A stretch of DNA of 64,000 nucleotides from RYN-133 sp963785425. GTDB lineage: Bacteria; Actinomycetota; Actinomycetes; Mycobacteriales; Jatrophihabitantaceae. The stretch lies in the NCBI GenBank assembly GCA_963785425.1, contig CAWAVG010000001.1, positions 310,001-374,000 on the forward strand, read 5' to 3'. Shown here piece by piece: positions 28,522-36,999 of this stretch. The translations under genes and the position numbers were made by a program. The notes beneath the pieces are model-generated. The model did no database searches. It was not told where the DNA came from and saw only the letters and a list, made by a program, of their open reading frames with translations. Position 1 is the first letter of the stretch. Each line of letters starts with the position of its first letter.

Positions 28522-29619
28522 GTGGTCGAGACTGGGGCACAACCGAAGATCTCCGCTGCGCGCAAACAGTTCCTGAAAGTAGCTCGGGTACTGACCTCGC
28601 CGCTGTCGCCGGACGATTACCTGGCCCTCATCAACCCGCGGTGGTCCACGCGGGAGGTGACCGGACGGGTCGTGCGCGTACGGCACGAGACCGAGGACGC
28701 CACGACGATCGTGATCAAGCCCGACTTCGCGTGGCCCCGGCACGAACCGGGCCAGTACCTGCGGATCGGGATGGAGATCAACGGCATCCGTCACTGGCGC
28801 GCGTACACGATCACGTCCGACCCCGGGCACAACGAGGGCGTCGTGAGCGTGACCGTGAAGTACACCGAGGGCGGCAAGATGTCGCCCGTCTTCGCGCGGT
28901 ACGTCCAGCCGGGGCGGCAGGTCTTCCTCGGCGAGGTCGAGGGCGAGTTCACCCTGCCCGATCCGATGCCGAGCAAGCTGCTGTTCCTGTCCGCCGGCAG
29001 CGGAATCACCCCGATCTGGAGCATGTTGCGCGAGCTCGAGCGCCGCAAGGAACTCGGCGACGCCGTCCACATCCACAGCTGCCGCTCGGCCGAGGACATG
29101 ATCTTCGGGCGCATGCTGCGGCGGATGGCCCACCGCCAGGAGGGGTACAGCCTGCGCGAGATCCACACGTCGCAGCAGCCCCGCTTCAAGCCCGAGCAGC
29201 TCGACGAGATCTGCTCGGACTGGAAGGAACGCGAGATCTTCCTGTCCGGCCCGCGCCAGATGATCGACGCGGTCGAAGACCACGTCGAGCAGGCAGGCCG
29301 GTCCGAGCATCTGCACACCGAGCGGTTCCAGCCGGTCATCGGCAACGGCGGCGGTGGCGGCGAAGGGGGCACGGTGTACCTGCGTGTCTCCGACTGCGAG
29401 GCCGAGTGCGGCCCGGGCCAATCCATCCTGGTCGGCGGCGAGGAGGCCGGCGCGAGTCTGGCTTTCGGCTGCCGGATGGGCATCTGTCACACCTGCGTCG
29501 GACGACTGCAGGACGGTGCCGTGCGTGACCTGCGCACCGGCGCGATCGAGCAGGCCAGCGGTCAGATGATCCGCGTCTGCATCAACGCCCCTGAAGGCCA
29601 CGTCGAGTTAGATCTCTGA
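28522..29619 (+). CDS. Ferredoxin reductase with C-terminal 2Fe-2S domain, partner of the desaturase
   Basis: A 365-aa protein starting at GTG. An FAD-binding barrel has the RAYTITSDPG motif, an NAD(P)-binding domain has FLSAGSGITPIWSML, and a C-terminal plant-type 2Fe-2S ferredoxin domain has cysteines in DCEAECG...FGCRMGICHTCVG and a final RVCINAP. This is the electron-transfer partner type paired with acyl-CoA desaturases, as in mycobacterial Rv3230c/DesA3. It passes electrons from NADPH to the di-iron desaturase encoded 17 bases downstream. Confidence 0.93.
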   Translation: MVETGAQPKISAARKQFLKVARVLTSPLSPDDYLALINPRWSTREVTGRVVRVRHETEDATTIVIKPDFAWPRHEPGQYLRIGMEINGIRHWRAYTITSDPGHNEGVVSVTVKYTEGGKMSPVFARYVQPGRQVFLGEVEGEFTLPDPMPSKLLFLSAGSGITPIWSMLRELERRKELGDAVHIHSCRSAEDMIFGRMLRRMAHRQEGYSLREIHTSQQPRFKPEQLDEICSDWKEREIFLSGPRQMIDAVEDHVEQAGRSEHLHTERFQPVIGNGGGGGEGGTVYLRVSDCEAECGPGQSILVGGEEAGASLAFGCRMGICHTCVGRLQDGAVRDLRTGAIEQASGQMIRVCINAPEGHVELDL

Positions 29620-29636
29620 CTGGAGGAGTCACTCCC

Positions 29637-30851
29637 TTGACTGCAACAAAGCCGGAATCCCGATCCGCAGCGAAGCCGTACGACCCCGAGAACCCGCTGC
29701 ACAAGCTCACGTCCGAACAGCTCGACGAGATCGGGCGCGAGTTCGACAAGCTGCACGACGAGGTGTTCGGCGACCTCGGCGACAGCGATGCGAAGTACAT
29801 CCGCAGCATGATCACGTTCCACCGCCGTCTCGCCGCGCTGTCACGGATCGTGCTCATCGGCTCGAAGTACAAGCCGCTGTGGCTGCTCGGCACCGCCGGT
29901 CTGTCGTTCGCGAAGATCCTCGAGAACATGGAGATCGGCCACAACGTCATGCACGGCCAGTGGGACTGGATGAACGACCCCAACATCCACTCGTCCACGT
30001 GGGACTGGGACACCGCGTCACCGGCGGCGGCGTGGAAGCACTCCCACAACTACGTGCACCACACGTTCACGAACATCATCGGCAAGGACAAGGACGTCGG
30101 CTACGAGATCATGCGCATCGACGCGCGTCAGCCGTGGAAGCCGTCATATCTGTTCCAGCCCGTCTACAACCTCCTGCTCACCGCGTTCTTCGAGTGGGGC
30201 GTCGCGATCCACGACCTCGACTTCCCCAAGATCCACACCGGTGAGAAGTCGAAGAAGCAGATCTGGGACGAGCTGAAGGCGATCGGGCGCAAGGCCCGCC
30301 GCCAGGTCATGAAGGACTACGTCGCCTACCCGTCGCTGGCCGGTCTCGCCTTCGGCAAGGAGGGCTACCGCAAGACCTTCTGGGCGGACTTCACGGCGAA
30401 CATCGTGCGCAACGTGTGGTCGAACGCGATCATCTTCTGCGGCCACTTCCCCGACCAGACGTTCATGTTCACCGAGGACGAGGTCGAGAACGAGTCTCGC
30501 GGTGGGTGGTACGTGCGGCAGATGATCGGCGCCGCGAACATCAGCGGCGGCCCGTTCTTCCACGTACTCAGCGGCAACCTCTCCTACCAGGTCGAGCACC
30601 ACCTCTATCCCGACATGCCGAGCTCACGCTACGGGCAGATCGCGCCGCGCGTGAAGGAGATCTGCGAGAGGTACGGGTTGCCGTACAACACCGGCCCGCT
30701 GCGCAAGCAGTGGGGATCGGTCCAGCGATCGATCCTGCGGCTGGCGTTCCCCGGCGGCGGCCCGCGTCGGAAGCCCGGCCCGTGGGTCACCCCGCCGGAG
30801 GAGAAGGAGCGCGCGAAGCGTTCCCCCGAGCGCGTCCCGGCCTTCCCGTGA
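29637..30851 (+). CDS. Membrane acyl-CoA (fatty-acid) desaturase, DesA3-like
   Basis: A 404-aa protein starting at TTG behind GGAGGAG. The three histidine boxes of membrane di-iron desaturases are present: HNVMH, HSHNYVHH and QVEHHLYPDMPS. Hydrophobic helices lie between them. By homology it inserts a cis double bond, probably delta-9, into long acyl-CoA chains and so adjusts membrane fluidity. It is an operon with the reductase upstream. Its stop overlaps the GTG of a small downstream frame (GTGA). Confidence 0.93.
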   Translation: MTATKPESRSAAKPYDPENPLHKLTSEQLDEIGREFDKLHDEVFGDLGDSDAKYIRSMITFHRRLAALSRIVLIGSKYKPLWLLGTAGLSFAKILENMEIGHNVMHGQWDWMNDPNIHSSTWDWDTASPAAAWKHSHNYVHHTFTNIIGKDKDVGYEIMRIDARQPWKPSYLFQPVYNLLLTAFFEWGVAIHDLDFPKIHTGEKSKKQIWDELKAIGRKARRQVMKDYVAYPSLAGLAFGKEGYRKTFWADFTANIVRNVWSNAIIFCGHFPDQTFMFTEDEVENESRGGWYVRQMIGAANISGGPFFHVLSGNLSYQVEHHLYPDMPSSRYGQIAPRVKEICERYGLPYNTGPLRKQWGSVQRSILRLAFPGGGPRRKPGPWVTPPEEKERAKRSPERVPAFP

Positions 30852-31117
30852 GCAGGAAGCGGAGCGTGCTCGGCTCGGTCGGGCAGTTCGTCATGCACGA
30901 CTCACCGCTCGCGAGAGACCTCAGGCAATTCCGGACGAATCCCCCGTCGCTGCCGCGCCCGCACCGGCCCACGCCGATGTCGCAACTGAGCTGGCCACGC
31001 AAGGTGCGGCGTGTCGGTGGAGCGCTGGCGTTCGTCTCGTCGATCGCGCTGGCAGTGTCGGCGTCCACGGCGTCGTCGGACTGGAACGTCCGCTCGCAGG
31101 ACGCCGATCCTCGTTGA
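30848..31117 (+). CDS. Small hypothetical frame coupled to the desaturase
   Basis: An 89-aa frame whose GTG overlaps the desaturase stop (GTGA). It is basic, with one hydrophobic segment (GGALAFVSSIALAVSAS) near the end. No family is recognised. Its 3' part lies antisense to the C-terminal extension of the minus-strand membrane protein at 30921-31712, so at most one of the two is likely real in 30921-31117. The four-base overlap favours this frame; composition does not settle it. Confidence 0.35.
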   Translation: MSRKRSVLGSVGQFVMHDSPLARDLRQFRTNPPSLPRPHRPTPMSQLSWPRKVRRVGGALAFVSSIALAVSASTASSDWNVRSQDADPR

Positions 31118-31712
31118 CGGCAGCGCGGGGCGACCGGAACAGCACGGCCGTCATCGCGACGCACGCGAGGAGCAGGTAGAGCGGGTACGCGAGCGCAGCG
31201 ACCGAGGCCGTCCCGACGGCTGCCAGGCACAGCCCGTTCCCGAGCACGTCCGCGCCCCACGACACGCGTGATTCGAGCTCGGGACGCAACCATCCCTCGC
31301 GGACGGTCGGCCACAGCGCTACCGCGTCACAGGTCGCCGCGAGCACGGCCGCCCAGCCCGTCGACAGCGGTCCCCAGCGCCACAACGCGACGGCCACCAG
31401 CGCGATCACGCCGAGGATCACGTCCGAGCGCCGCAAACCCGGCTTGCCGTAGCGCGGTGCGAGGCTCAACGCGAAGGTTGCGACCGCGGCGAGCGCGTCG
31501 ACGGCCGCTGCGTAGGCACCCGGTCCCGCTCCCCCGTCGTCGGCCGTGCCGAACCCGAGCACACCGATGACCGCCCACACGAGCCAGGACGCCTGGTGCG
31601 GACGGGCCCTGCCGCGCAGCACGTCGGCGAAGTAGTAACCCGCGGACACGGCGACGACGAGTGCACCGATCACGCCGAGCATCGTCCGCATCTCGTCCCC
31701 CTCGCAGGACAT
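30921..31712 (-). CDS. Membrane protein with PQ-loop-like repeats
   Basis: About 200 residues of membrane protein starting at ATG 31712 (or 31691) with helices at LGVIGALVVAVSAGYYFADV, QASWLVWAVIGVLGF, LAAVATFALSL, DVILGVIALVAVALW and ALAYPLYLLLACVAMTAVLF. Two similar pieces, RPHQASWLVWAVIG and RPELESRVSWGADVLGN, resemble the two repeats of PQ-loop or SemiSWEET-like transporters. The frame runs on to 30921 with an Arg/Thr/Pro-rich tail that is probably not natural protein, so the true end may be an eroded stop near 31100. Function unknown. Confidence 0.6.
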   Translation of the reverse strand: MSCEGDEMRTMLGVIGALVVAVSAGYYFADVLRGRARPHQASWLVWAVIGVLGFGTADDGGAGPGAYAAAVDALAAVATFALSLAPRYGKPGLRRSDVILGVIALVAVALWRWGPLSTGWAAVLAATCDAVALWPTVREGWLRPELESRVSWGADVLGNGLCLAAVGTASVAALAYPLYLLLACVAMTAVLFRSPRAAVNEDRRPASGRSSPTTPWTPTLPARSTRRTPALHRHAAPCVASSVATSAWAGAGAAATGDSSGIA

Positions 31713-31758
31713 GAGTTGCGAACGGTTCCGGTGATACCCACGACGGCTCAGGACCCTT

Positions 31759-31780
31759 TTGGGCAACGTTCGTTGCCCAA
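31759..31780. promoter_or_regulatory. 22-bp palindrome in a divergent promoter region
   Basis: TTGGGCAACG and CGTTGCCCAA are perfect 10-bp arms around TT. The site lies between the divergent PQ-loop-like gene (start 31712 or 31691) and the RTX gene (start 31837). Its size and position fit a repressor operator serving one or both genes. No regulator is adjacent. Confidence 0.6.
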
Positions 31781-31836
31781 CGACCGGCGACATCGCTACG
31801 TTGACGGCGCCACCAGTGCATCCTCGGGAGGGAACC

Positions 31837-32661
31837 ATGAACCGTCTGCGCATGCTCGCAGTCGCCGGCGCCGCAACAGCGGTGCTGGGCTCAGTACTTG
31901 TTTTGTCGCAATCAGCGGACGCGGCAGCTCCGGTCACCTGTGACGGTCGCACCGCGACGATCGTCGGGACGAACGGAAACGATCATCTCATCGGCACCAC
32001 CGGCCGCGACATCATCGCGGGTCTCGGCGGTGATGACGTGATCCTCGGCCTCGGCGGCAACGACATCATCTGCGGTGGGGGCGGCAACGACGTCCTCAAC
32101 GCGATGGGCGGCGCCAGCCACGTGCTCTTCGGCGACGCGGGCAACGACCTGTGCGTCGGAGCCGCCGGCTCGACCCACGGTTGCGAATCGCCGCAGCGTC
32201 CGGATCCGAAGATGTCGGCACCGCCGACCGGCGGCGGCCCCAACCAGGGCAACGTCGCCCGCGCGCAGTCGTCACCGGTGTCGGCGGCCTGCAGTGTCGA
32301 CAGCGGAGCGATCAGAGTCGCGATCAAGGGCAAGGTCAGCGCGTTCTACAACAACTCGGCCAACGTCATCGTCGAGCCGATCATCTTCAAGTACCACTCG
32401 TCGTCGAAGTCCTGGAGCCAGACGCTGCTGCCGATCCACACGATCAAGCTGGCCGGCTACAACGGCACGTGGCACAACTTCCTCGTGCGCAACACCGACA
32501 ACGAACCTGTCAAGGGCATCTACTACGTGGGCTACTACGTGCAGTGGTACTCGCCGAACGGCCAGGACAACGCCGGGTACCGGTGGACGTTCGCGGGCAA
32601 CTACCCGAAGACGCTGCGCGGTGCGGTGCACAATGTCGGGTTGTGCCTACCGAACGTGTAA
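31837..32661 (+). CDS. Secreted protein with RTX-type calcium-binding repeats
   Basis: A 274-aa protein with signal peptide (LRMLAVAGAATAVLGSVLVLSQSADA). About residues 45-95 hold tandem GG-x-G-x-D-type nonapeptides (GNDHLIGTTGRDIIAG, GGDDVILGLGGNDIICG), the calcium-binding beta-roll of hemolysin-type repeats. The C-terminal 150 residues form a separate domain rich in Tyr and Trp with no family I recognise. Exported; perhaps adhesion or matrix binding. RBS GGGAGGGAACC precedes ATG 31837. Confidence 0.85.
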   Translation: MNRLRMLAVAGAATAVLGSVLVLSQSADAAAPVTCDGRTATIVGTNGNDHLIGTTGRDIIAGLGGDDVILGLGGNDIICGGGGNDVLNAMGGASHVLFGDAGNDLCVGAAGSTHGCESPQRPDPKMSAPPTGGGPNQGNVARAQSSPVSAACSVDSGAIRVAIKGKVSAFYNNSANVIVEPIIFKYHSSSKSWSQTLLPIHTIKLAGYNGTWHNFLVRNTDNEPVKGIYYVGYYVQWYSPNGQDNAGYRWTFAGNYPKTLRGAVHNVGLCLPNV

Positions 32662-32671
32662 CCCCGGCCGG

Positions 32672-33238
32672 TCAACGCGGCAGTGCGGTCCACCAGGCGA
32701 CCTGCCCGATCCAGACCACCCGGTCGGGGATGATCACATCCGGCGACGTGCGTCGGATGAGGTCGACGACAGCTCGCTCTGCTTCGTTGCGCCGCCCCAC
32801 GAAGGCGGTCGGCAGCCTCGCCTTGCGCGGCGATCCGTCGGGGTCGTCGCGCGCCGGTTTCAGCCGGACGACGAGATTGACACCGCCGGCGTTGCGCCTG
32901 TCGCGGGTGCGCACGACCTCGATCACCTGCGATGTGTCGAAGGTCCATTCACCCTTCGGCTGACGGCTCACCGCGTGGATGGTCATGCCATCGATTTCGA
33001 TCACCATCTTGCGGATGAGCGACCAGGCGATGGCATACGCCAACAGGCACGCGAGCAAGACCATGCCGGCGACGATCACGGCGATCGTGCCGTTGGAGAT
33101 CTTCGACGGCGTGGATGTGCTGGCTCGCGACCCTTCCGGCAGGAACGCCGCGCCCGCCGCGACGGGACCGGCCAACAGGGCGAGGGCCAACACCTTCAGC
33201 GGCCGCCGTGGGCCGAACACGACGCGATCCGAGTTCAT
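32672..33238 (-). CDS. Hypothetical membrane protein with two helices
   Basis: A 188-aa protein with an N-terminal helix (LALALLAGPVAAGAAFL), a second helix (IAVIVAGMVLLACLLAYAIAW), then a cytoplasmic-type domain of about 110 residues (MVIEIDGMTIHAVSR, VIEVVRTRDRRNAGGVNLVVRL) that looks PH-like. No specific family is recognised. It is convergent with the RTX gene, with 10 bases between stops. Confidence 0.75.
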   Translation of the reverse strand: MNSDRVVFGPRRPLKVLALALLAGPVAAGAAFLPEGSRASTSTPSKISNGTIAVIVAGMVLLACLLAYAIAWSLIRKMVIEIDGMTIHAVSRQPKGEWTFDTSQVIEVVRTRDRRNAGGVNLVVRLKPARDDPDGSPRKARLPTAFVGRRNEAERAVVDLIRRTSPDVIIPDRVVWIGQVAWWTALPR

Positions 33239-33289
33239 GATCCCTCCTCGGCGCGGAAGCGTAGCGCCCGCCGCGCCCTGACGCGATCA

Positions 33290-33327
33290 TGTGCAGACGC
33301 GCCGGCGCGTGCCGGCGCGTCTGCACA
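33290..33327. terminator. Perfect 17-bp hairpin downstream of the S53 protease
   Basis: TGTGCAGACGCGCCGGC and its exact complement flank a GCGT loop. It lies 25 bases past the stop of the protease gene (minus strand) and before the next minus-strand gene start at 33238. Strong GC-rich stems without a U tract are common actinobacterial terminators. It could also be a mobile REP-like palindrome. Confidence 0.7.
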
Positions 33328-33351
33328 AGATCTGCGACGCCGAACCGGTGA

Positions 33352-35079
33352 TCAGGCCTTGGTGATCACCTTGGTCAGCTGGGCGATGTCGGGGGCACCG
33401 AGACCGGTCACCAGGTCATAGCCGGGGGTGGCGGTATAGGTGCCGTTCGAGCCGGCGACGATGTCGGTGTAACCGGGGACGGGCGCCGGGTTCGGCGACG
33501 GGACGATGACCGGTATGCCCACAGGATTGGTCACAGGTGTGCCGGGATTGACCCTGTCATAGACCCGGTACAGCGCGATCGAGGCGAGGCCGAGCGAGTT
33601 GCCGTGTGCTGACTCCATACGGGCCCAGAGGCCGAGCATCATCGGCGACGACAGGCTCGTACCGCCGACGCCCGTCACCGACTTCCCCACATAGATGTTG
33701 GCCGGGGTCGCGACGTTCGGGTCGGCGTCGAGCGCGATGTCCGGCACGGCCCGGCCGCCGGTGACGTACTGACCCGAGAAGGCGGGATCGGTCGCCTGCG
33801 TCCACCAGCCCGGGTTCTCGACCGCGCTGATGCCGCCGCCGCTGCCGAGCCAGCCGAGTTCCTGGATGCGGTTGCCATCGGCGTCGCTGATCAGGCTCGT
33901 CCCACCGACGCCGGTGTCGAACTCGCCGGAGGCCGGCCAGTTGACGCCCGGGACGCCCGCGGGCGCGCCGATGGCAGCGACGTACATGCACGCGTCACCG
34001 TTGTCGCCGGAGGAGGCGAACAGGCTCTGGCCCTGCATCGCGCCTTCCTGCATGAGCACGTCGGTCGAGACCTCGGACCCGTCGAGGTAGGAGTTGATCT
34101 CGCAGCCGCCGATGCTCGCCGACAGGGCGCGCGCCTTGTTCTGCGAGACGAAGCTGGCGAAGTCGGCCTCGACCTCGGCGTCGACGAGCGAGCCGATGTT
34201 GTACATGTAGAGCCGGCTGACACCACCGGCCACGATGGTCGAGACCTGCGAGTCCATGTCGAACTCGTCCGCGCCGGACGTGTCGGACGACTGCGGTCCG
34301 ACCTTGACGAGGGTGACCGGCACCGTCGACGCGTGCTCCTTCTGCTCGGCGTAGCGCAGCGAGGCGATCGTGCTGGTCTGGTCACCTTCGGTCAGGATGG
34401 CGATGGCCGTCTTCGTCCCGGCGCCGGTCGACTTCGCGTCGTACGTGGTCGCGAATTGAGCCGGATACAACCCGCTGGTGCTGGGCGACCCCGCAGCCTG
34501 GGTCTTGATGTTGTCCAGCGGCAGGTTGTTCAGGCCCATCACCGCCGACACGGTCGACCCGAGAGCGGCGGGAACCTTCGCTGCGCTGGTGTTGCCGAAC
34601 ACCGTGTGCGTGCCGAGCCGGTAGCTGGTGAGCGAGGTCGAAAAGGCGCGTTCGGCCTGGGCGGCGGTGCCGCTGGCCGAGACCAGGAGCCGGTTGCCCG
34701 AGGCGGTGATGCCGGTGAAGCCCTGCCCGCGCAGGTAGCTCTCGACAGCGGCAACGCTGGTCGTGGCGGGTGCATACCGCGTGCGCCACTGTTCGGCGGT
34801 CAAGTAGTGGTGGTACGTGCTGCTCCCCGGCGTGTAGATCGCCCGCAACGCGCTGCGCATCGCTGCGGCGTTGCGCGGCGTCAGGGCCAGCCCGATGTGC
34901 AGTGGAGTGCTCGGCGCCGTCGCGCCGAGCGTGGTGCCGCGGTAGGTGATGGCGTTGGTTGCCGTCGTCGCCCACGCGGTGGTCGCTGCGTGAGCGGTGG
35001 TGACCGCGCAGGCGACGGTGCTGATCGCGAGTGCGGTGGCGGCCGCGGCAGCGTGCCATCTCCGATTGTTCCGACCCAT
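33352..35079 (-). CDS. Sedolisin (S53) family serine-carboxyl protease, secreted preproprotein
   Basis: A 575-aa protein starting at ATG 35079 behind GAGGAG. It has a signal peptide ending near ATTAHA, an activation prodomain (about residues 45-190; HHYLTAEQWRTRY is typical), then the catalytic domain. Visible active-site residues are E272 and D276 (DEFDMD), oxyanion D359 (SSGDNGD) and nucleophile S475 (GVGGTSLSSP). A calcium site is likely near the C-terminal VTGLGAPD. These enzymes work at acid pH outside the cell. The hairpin terminator follows. Confidence 0.95.
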   Translation of the reverse strand: MGRNNRRWHAAAAATALAISTVACAVTTAHAATTAWATTATNAITYRGTTLGATAPSTPLHIGLALTPRNAAAMRSALRAIYTPGSSTYHHYLTAEQWRTRYAPATTSVAAVESYLRGQGFTGITASGNRLLVSASGTAAQAERAFSTSLTSYRLGTHTVFGNTSAAKVPAALGSTVSAVMGLNNLPLDNIKTQAAGSPSTSGLYPAQFATTYDAKSTGAGTKTAIAILTEGDQTSTIASLRYAEQKEHASTVPVTLVKVGPQSSDTSGADEFDMDSQVSTIVAGGVSRLYMYNIGSLVDAEVEADFASFVSQNKARALSASIGGCEINSYLDGSEVSTDVLMQEGAMQGQSLFASSGDNGDACMYVAAIGAPAGVPGVNWPASGEFDTGVGGTSLISDADGNRIQELGWLGSGGGISAVENPGWWTQATDPAFSGQYVTGGRAVPDIALDADPNVATPANIYVGKSVTGVGGTSLSSPMMLGLWARMESAHGNSLGLASIALYRVYDRVNPGTPVTNPVGIPVIVPSPNPAPVPGYTDIVAGSNGTYTATPGYDLVTGLGAPDIAQLTKVITKA

Positions 35080-35214
35080 GGACACTCCTCGTGTCTCGTG
35101 CTCGCCGGTCGTCCGGTAGGACATCCGTGCCGACGAGAACGAGCAGCGCGGGCATGGGTCACGCGGCGCGCCTGAAAGCGGGGTGAGAACGTGACAACTG
35201 GTCGATCGGCGCTC

Positions 35215-35808
35215 CTAGCCGGAGGTGGAAGTAAGCCGCGGGTCGCGTATCAGCGCGCGTAACCGGTCGAGCATGGGCGGCACCGTGTCCGGCGCGAGAT
35301 ACTGCAGCCGCACGACGAAGCCGGCGTTGACCGCGTGCAGCAGCAACGAACCGGTGCCGAGCGGATCGGGTGCGATCGCATGGATGCCGGAGCCGCCCCG
35401 CCGGACGCGGATCAGGACGGTGACGGAGTCTGCGGACGCCTCGATGTCGCGGGCCACGAGTTGATTGCGCAGCGTCAACGATCCCACCGTGGTCACGGAG
35501 TGGACGTGCAGCTGCAGGTCGGCGGGGAGATAGGTATGCACCACATCGTCGATGGCGGCCGGGACGTCCTTGCTGACCGAGCAATCCGGCACGTCGCGAC
35601 AGGCGGGCTCGGCGCTCGCGGAGACCGTGACGGACGGAGCAGCGACGTCGTGGTGCGCCGCCTGCGGCCGGGTCAGCGCCCAGGCCGTCGCACCGATCAC
35701 CAGCAGCACGACGGCGAGCCACCAGAGGTTGCGCCGTGGCCTTGCGGCCTCCGCCTGCTCGACGGGCTCCTCATCCGGCTCGTGGCTCGGCAGGAATTCA
35801 ATGGTCAA
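35215..35808 (-). CDS. Hypothetical single-helix membrane protein
   Basis: A 197-aa protein with an acidic cytoplasmic N-terminus, one helix (LWWLAVVLLVIGATAWAL) and an external domain of about 140 residues with two cysteines (ACRDVPDC). No family is recognised. Its ATG overlaps the stop of the alpha/beta hydrolase gene (ATGA at 35805-35808), so the two are translationally coupled. Confidence 0.75.
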   Translation of the reverse strand: MTIEFLPSHEPDEEPVEQAEAARPRRNLWWLAVVLLVIGATAWALTRPQAAHHDVAAPSVTVSASAEPACRDVPDCSVSKDVPAAIDDVVHTYLPADLQLHVHSVTTVGSLTLRNQLVARDIEASADSVTVLIRVRRGGSGIHAIAPDPLGTGSLLLHAVNAGFVVRLQYLAPDTVPPMLDRLRALIRDPRLTSTSG

Positions 35809-36470
35809 GTGCCCGCCATCTCGACGACGGCTGCGGCGACACGATCCGGATCGAAAAGCATGTGCAGGTGATTGCCCGCGACGTGCTGGGTGGGCCAGCC
35901 GCGCGCGGCCGCCTGGTCGGCCGAGGCGTCATACGGCTCGCCGAACCACAGGTAGGCACACGGTCGATCGTCCCACCCGTCGGGCGCGGGCGGGCGATGG
36001 TCGTAGTACGCGACCGGCATTCGCGACTGCTCGGCCTCAACACGCGCCCGCACCTGCGCGTCCGGGAACAGCCCGGCGACGTCGGGGTCAGCCCACCAGG
36101 ACGTCCACGGCGGCAAGCGCCCGTCGGCGTCCGCCAGCGCGTCGAAGAAGCTCCGTCGCGCGATCGGACCCTCCCACGGGACGGCCGCATCGACGAACAC
36201 CGCTCCGCGCGCCTGATCGCCCAGCGCGCCGAAGACCGCCGGTATGTACAGACCTGCGTTGCTGTGCGGCACGAGCACCACCGGATCGTCGCCCGCCGCC
36301 CGGACGATCGCCTCGACGCCCGCGGGCCAGTACGGCGGGGCGGCCGTGGCCACGCAGTGCAGGTTCGGCACACGGGTGGGCCGACCGCGCAGCTCGAGTC
36401 GTTGCGCGGTCGGCGTCCACGTGGCCGGGCCCAACAGGGGGCTCGGGATCAGGACGAGGGTGGATTCCAC
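35805..36470 (-). CDS. Alpha/beta-hydrolase-fold protein
   Basis: A 221-aa protein read from GTG 36470 (VESTLVLIPSPLLGPATW). It has the first strand of the fold (TLVLIPSPLLG), a nucleophile-elbow position reading VPHSNAG (Ser-Asn in place of G-x-S-x-G), an acidic loop, and a late histidine (AGNHLHML). Esterase or lipase activity is possible, but the elbow deviates from consensus. Coupled to the membrane protein gene downstream. Confidence 0.75.
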   Translation of the reverse strand: MESTLVLIPSPLLGPATWTPTAQRLELRGRPTRVPNLHCVATAAPPYWPAGVEAIVRAAGDDPVVLVPHSNAGLYIPAVFGALGDQARGAVFVDAAVPWEGPIARRSFFDALADADGRLPPWTSWWADPDVAGLFPDAQVRARVEAEQSRMPVAYYDHRPPAPDGWDDRPCAYLWFGEPYDASADQAAARGWPTQHVAGNHLHMLFDPDRVAAAVVEMAGT

Positions 36471-36510
36471 CCCATCAGAATGCCCGCCGAAGGCGCGAAG
36501 GCGGCGCGCG

Positions 36511-36550
36511 TTCGCTGAGCGCGTGTGCGTTTTCGCTAAGCGCGTGTGCG
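36511..36550. repeat. Two tandem copies of a 19-bp unit, 21-bp period
   Basis: TTCGCTGAGCGCGTGTGCG and TTCGCTAAGCGCGTGTGCG differ at one base and are two bases apart. They lie in the gap between the hydrolase start (36470) and the VOC stop (36571). A two-turn period could suit a dimeric DNA-binding protein; it may also be a simple local duplication. Confidence 0.6.
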
Positions 36551-36570
36551 CGGTCGCAGTCCGCCGTGAC

Positions 36571-36930
36571 CTAGTCGACGCAGACGCAGAACGGATGCCC
36601 CGCGGGATCGAGAAACACCCGGAACGTCTTCCCCGGCTGATGATCGTGCTTGGTCGCGCCGAGTTCGAGCACCGCGGCCTCGGCGGCGTCGAGGTCGTCG
36701 ACGTCCACGTCGATATGCATCTGCTGCGGCAGGTCGTGCCCCGGCCACTGCGGCGGCGTGTAGTGATCGACTTTCTGGAAGGCGAGGGAATCTCCGTAGT
36801 CAGCGCGGATGGACCACCAGTCGTCGTCGTGCCTCTCGATCGTCCAGTCGAGTAGTGCGCGATAGAACTCCGCGAGCACCTGAGGATCGGGACAGTCGAG
36901 CACCACGGTGGGGAAACGTGCGATAGCCAT
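36571..36930 (-). CDS. VOC-family (glyoxalase-like) protein
   Basis: A 119-aa protein with the paired beta-alpha-beta units of vicinal oxygen chelate proteins: VVLDCPDPQVLAEFYRALLDW, then HIDVDVDDLDAAEAAVLELGA, and a final RVFLDPAGHPFCV strand. It has the usual single-protomer length. Function unknown; some relatives bind antibiotics or are dioxygenase-like. Confidence 0.88.
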   Translation of the reverse strand: MAIARFPTVVLDCPDPQVLAEFYRALLDWTIERHDDDWWSIRADYGDSLAFQKVDHYTPPQWPGHDLPQQMHIDVDVDDLDAAEAAVLELGATKHDHQPGKTFRVFLDPAGHPFCVCVD

Positions 36931-36999
36931 GCCCGGCAGTCTAGAAACGGTCCCGGACGACGTGCGTCCGCAATTTTCCGATCTGGAAGGGTTGTCGGT

